This document shows positions 4,888-5,971 of a stretch of DNA of 5,971 nucleotides, piece after piece. Positions within the stretch are counted from its first letter, which is position 1; every line of letters starts with the position of its first letter. The position numbers and the translations under genes are program-made. The DNA comes from Gammaproteobacteria bacterium (GTDB lineage Bacteria; Pseudomonadota; Gammaproteobacteria; Steroidobacterales; Steroidobacteraceae): NCBI GenBank assembly GCA_025350345.1, contig JANXYA010000249.1:1-5971 (forward strand), given 5' to 3'. The notes under the pieces were generated by a model. The model worked only from the letters and a program-made list of their open reading frames with translations. It was not told where the DNA came from and did not search any database.

Positions 4888-5971
4888 AAGCCAGACAACG
4901 GCGGCTGTTCGTACTCGACACCAACGTGCTGATGCACGACCCCACGGCGATCTTCCGTTTCGCCGAGCACGATATCTACCTGCCGATGGTGGTGCTCGAG
5001 GAGCTCGACGCCAACAAGAAGGGCCTGTCCGAGGCATCGCGCAATACCCGCCAGGCGAGCCGCTTCCTCGATGACATGATCCGCGGCGTCACCAAGGAGC
5101 AGATCGATGCGGGCCTCGCGATCCCGTCGGCCCGCACCGACAATCACGGCAAGCAGCCGCCCGCCGGCCGCCTCTTTTTCCAGACCCGCGACCTGGGCAG
5201 CGGCCTGCCCGCCAATCTTCCGGGCCACGGCGCCGACAACCTGATCCTGGGCCAGACCCTCGCCCTGCAGAAGGAGCAGCCGCAGACGCGCGTGGTGCTG
5301 GTGTCCAAGGACATCAACCTGCGCATCAAGGCCGCCGTCGTCGGCGTGCACGCCGAGGATTACTACAGCGACAAGACCATCGAGGATGCCGACGTGCTGT
5401 ACACGGGCGTGGACAGCCTGCCCGCCGATTTCTGGGAACGCCACGGCCGCGACATGCGCTCCTGGAAGGAGGCGGACCGCACCTGGTACCAGCTCAGCGG
5501 TCCGGCAGTCCCCGCCTGGCACGTCAACGAGTTCCTGTTCGAGGACAGCGCCTCAGGGATCGAGGCGATCGTACGCAGCATCGATGGGGGTACCGCCACG
5601 CTCGAGCTGCTGCGGGATTTTCGCAGCGATCGCCACAGCGTGTGGGGCGTGACAGCGCGCAACCGCGAGCAGAACTTCGCGCTCAACCTGCTGACCGATC
5701 CGGAGATCGACTTCGTGACGATCCTGGGACCGGCCGGCACCGGCAAGACCCTGCTCGCACTCGCCGCGGGACTGGTGCAGACGCTCGAGCGCAATCGCTT
5801 CGCGGAAATCATCATGACCCGCGTCACCATCCCGCTCGGCGAGGACATCGGTTTCCTGCCAGGCACGGAAGAGGAGAAAATGGAGCCGTGGATGGGTGCG
5901 CTGATGGACAATCTGGAAGTCCTGACACGGAGCGAAGAAGGCGGCAACTGGGGCCGCGCGGCCACCAATGA
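4884..5971 (+). CDS. PIN-domain PhoH family ATPase, N-terminal 362 residues (runs off the right edge)
   Basis: The frame is open from a GTG at 4884 to the window end. Residues 8-150 form a PIN nuclease domain: LFVLDTNVLMHDP with D12, VVLEELDANKKG with E39/E40, GADNLIL with D118 and LVSKDINLRIKA with D143 are the likely metal-binding acids. After a region of about 100 residues, the PhoH ATPase domain starts near 260, with Walker A GPAGTGKT (282-289) and the PhoH signature GEDIGFLPGTEEEKMEPWM (319-337). Walker B lies beyond the edge. Such PIN-PhoH fusions (about 460 residues) have been described as RNA helicase/ribonucleases in actinobacteria and archaea; the activity here is inferred. The start codon overlaps the bcp stop (GTGA), with GGAGG at 4866-4870, 13 nt upstream. 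Confidence 0.93.
   Translation, partial: MKARQRRLFVLDTNVLMHDPTAIFRFAEHDIYLPMVVLEELDANKKGLSEASRNTRQASRFLDDMIRGVTKEQIDAGLAIPSARTDNHGKQPPAGRLFFQTRDLGSGLPANLPGHGADNLILGQTLALQKEQPQTRVVLVSKDINLRIKAAVVGVHAEDYYSDKTIEDADVLYTGVDSLPADFWERHGRDMRSWKEADRTWYQLSGPAVPAWHVNEFLFEDSASGIEAIVRSIDGGTATLELLRDFRSDRHSVWGVTARNREQNFALNLLTDPEIDFVTILGPAGTGKTLLALAAGLVQTLERNRFAEIIMTRVTIPLGEDIGFLPGTEEEKMEPWMGALMDNLEVLTRSEEGGNWGRAATN

Noticed and set aside
4530..5522. 330-codon open frame on the minus strand opposite bcp and the PIN-PhoH gene
   Set aside because: It lies antisense to two clearly conserved genes, its low-complexity V/A/G/L/H-rich sequence is typical of antisense frames in GC-rich DNA, and it shows no recognisable domain.

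Overview
The window is GC-rich core chromosome from a gammaproteobacterium. The order bcp-gcvR-dapA-(lipoprotein in the bamC position) matches Escherichia coli, and dnaX-ybaB-recR is a conserved replication/recombination cluster. The peroxiredoxin cysteine pattern resembles Xanthomonas/Xylella PrxQ, so a Xanthomonadales- or Nevskiales-like organism is plausible, but I cannot place it below class with confidence. I see no mobile elements, CRISPR arrays or signs of recent transfer.

Leftward-reading half (minus strand, from about 3.8 kb down to 1): dapA (lysine/diaminopimelate biosynthesis) overlaps a 92-residue lipoprotein gene in the bamC position. A structural RNA pair follows: tRNA-Ser(GGA) with encoded CCA, then a bacterial SRP (4.5S) RNA only 9 nt downstream. 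Next come dnaX (clamp-loader tau subunit), ybaB (nucleoid-associated protein) and the 5' part of recR, which runs off the left edge. The gaps are short (34, 44 and 14 nt) and no terminator is visible, so RNA genes and protein genes may share transcripts.

Rightward-reading half (plus strand, from about 3.87 kb): a gcvR-like double-ACT regulator, a BCP/PrxQ peroxiredoxin and a PIN-PhoH fusion protein overlap by 1 and 4 nt and look like a translationally coupled operon. The PIN-PhoH gene starts with GTG and runs off the right edge. The divergent promoter region between dapA and gcvR is about 110 bp.

The gene content is ordinary housekeeping. The points most worth checking are: (1) the lipoprotein, which appears to keep only the BamD-binding N-terminal segment of BamC; (2) a 12-bp stem that ends one base before the dnaX start codon and competes with the closing helix of the SRP RNA; (3) a perfect 14-bp palindrome joining the tRNA CCA end to the SRP RNA 5' end; (4) a PrxQ lacking the E. 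coli-type resolving cysteine but carrying one at the Xylella-type position. I found no convincing undescribed multi-gene system.
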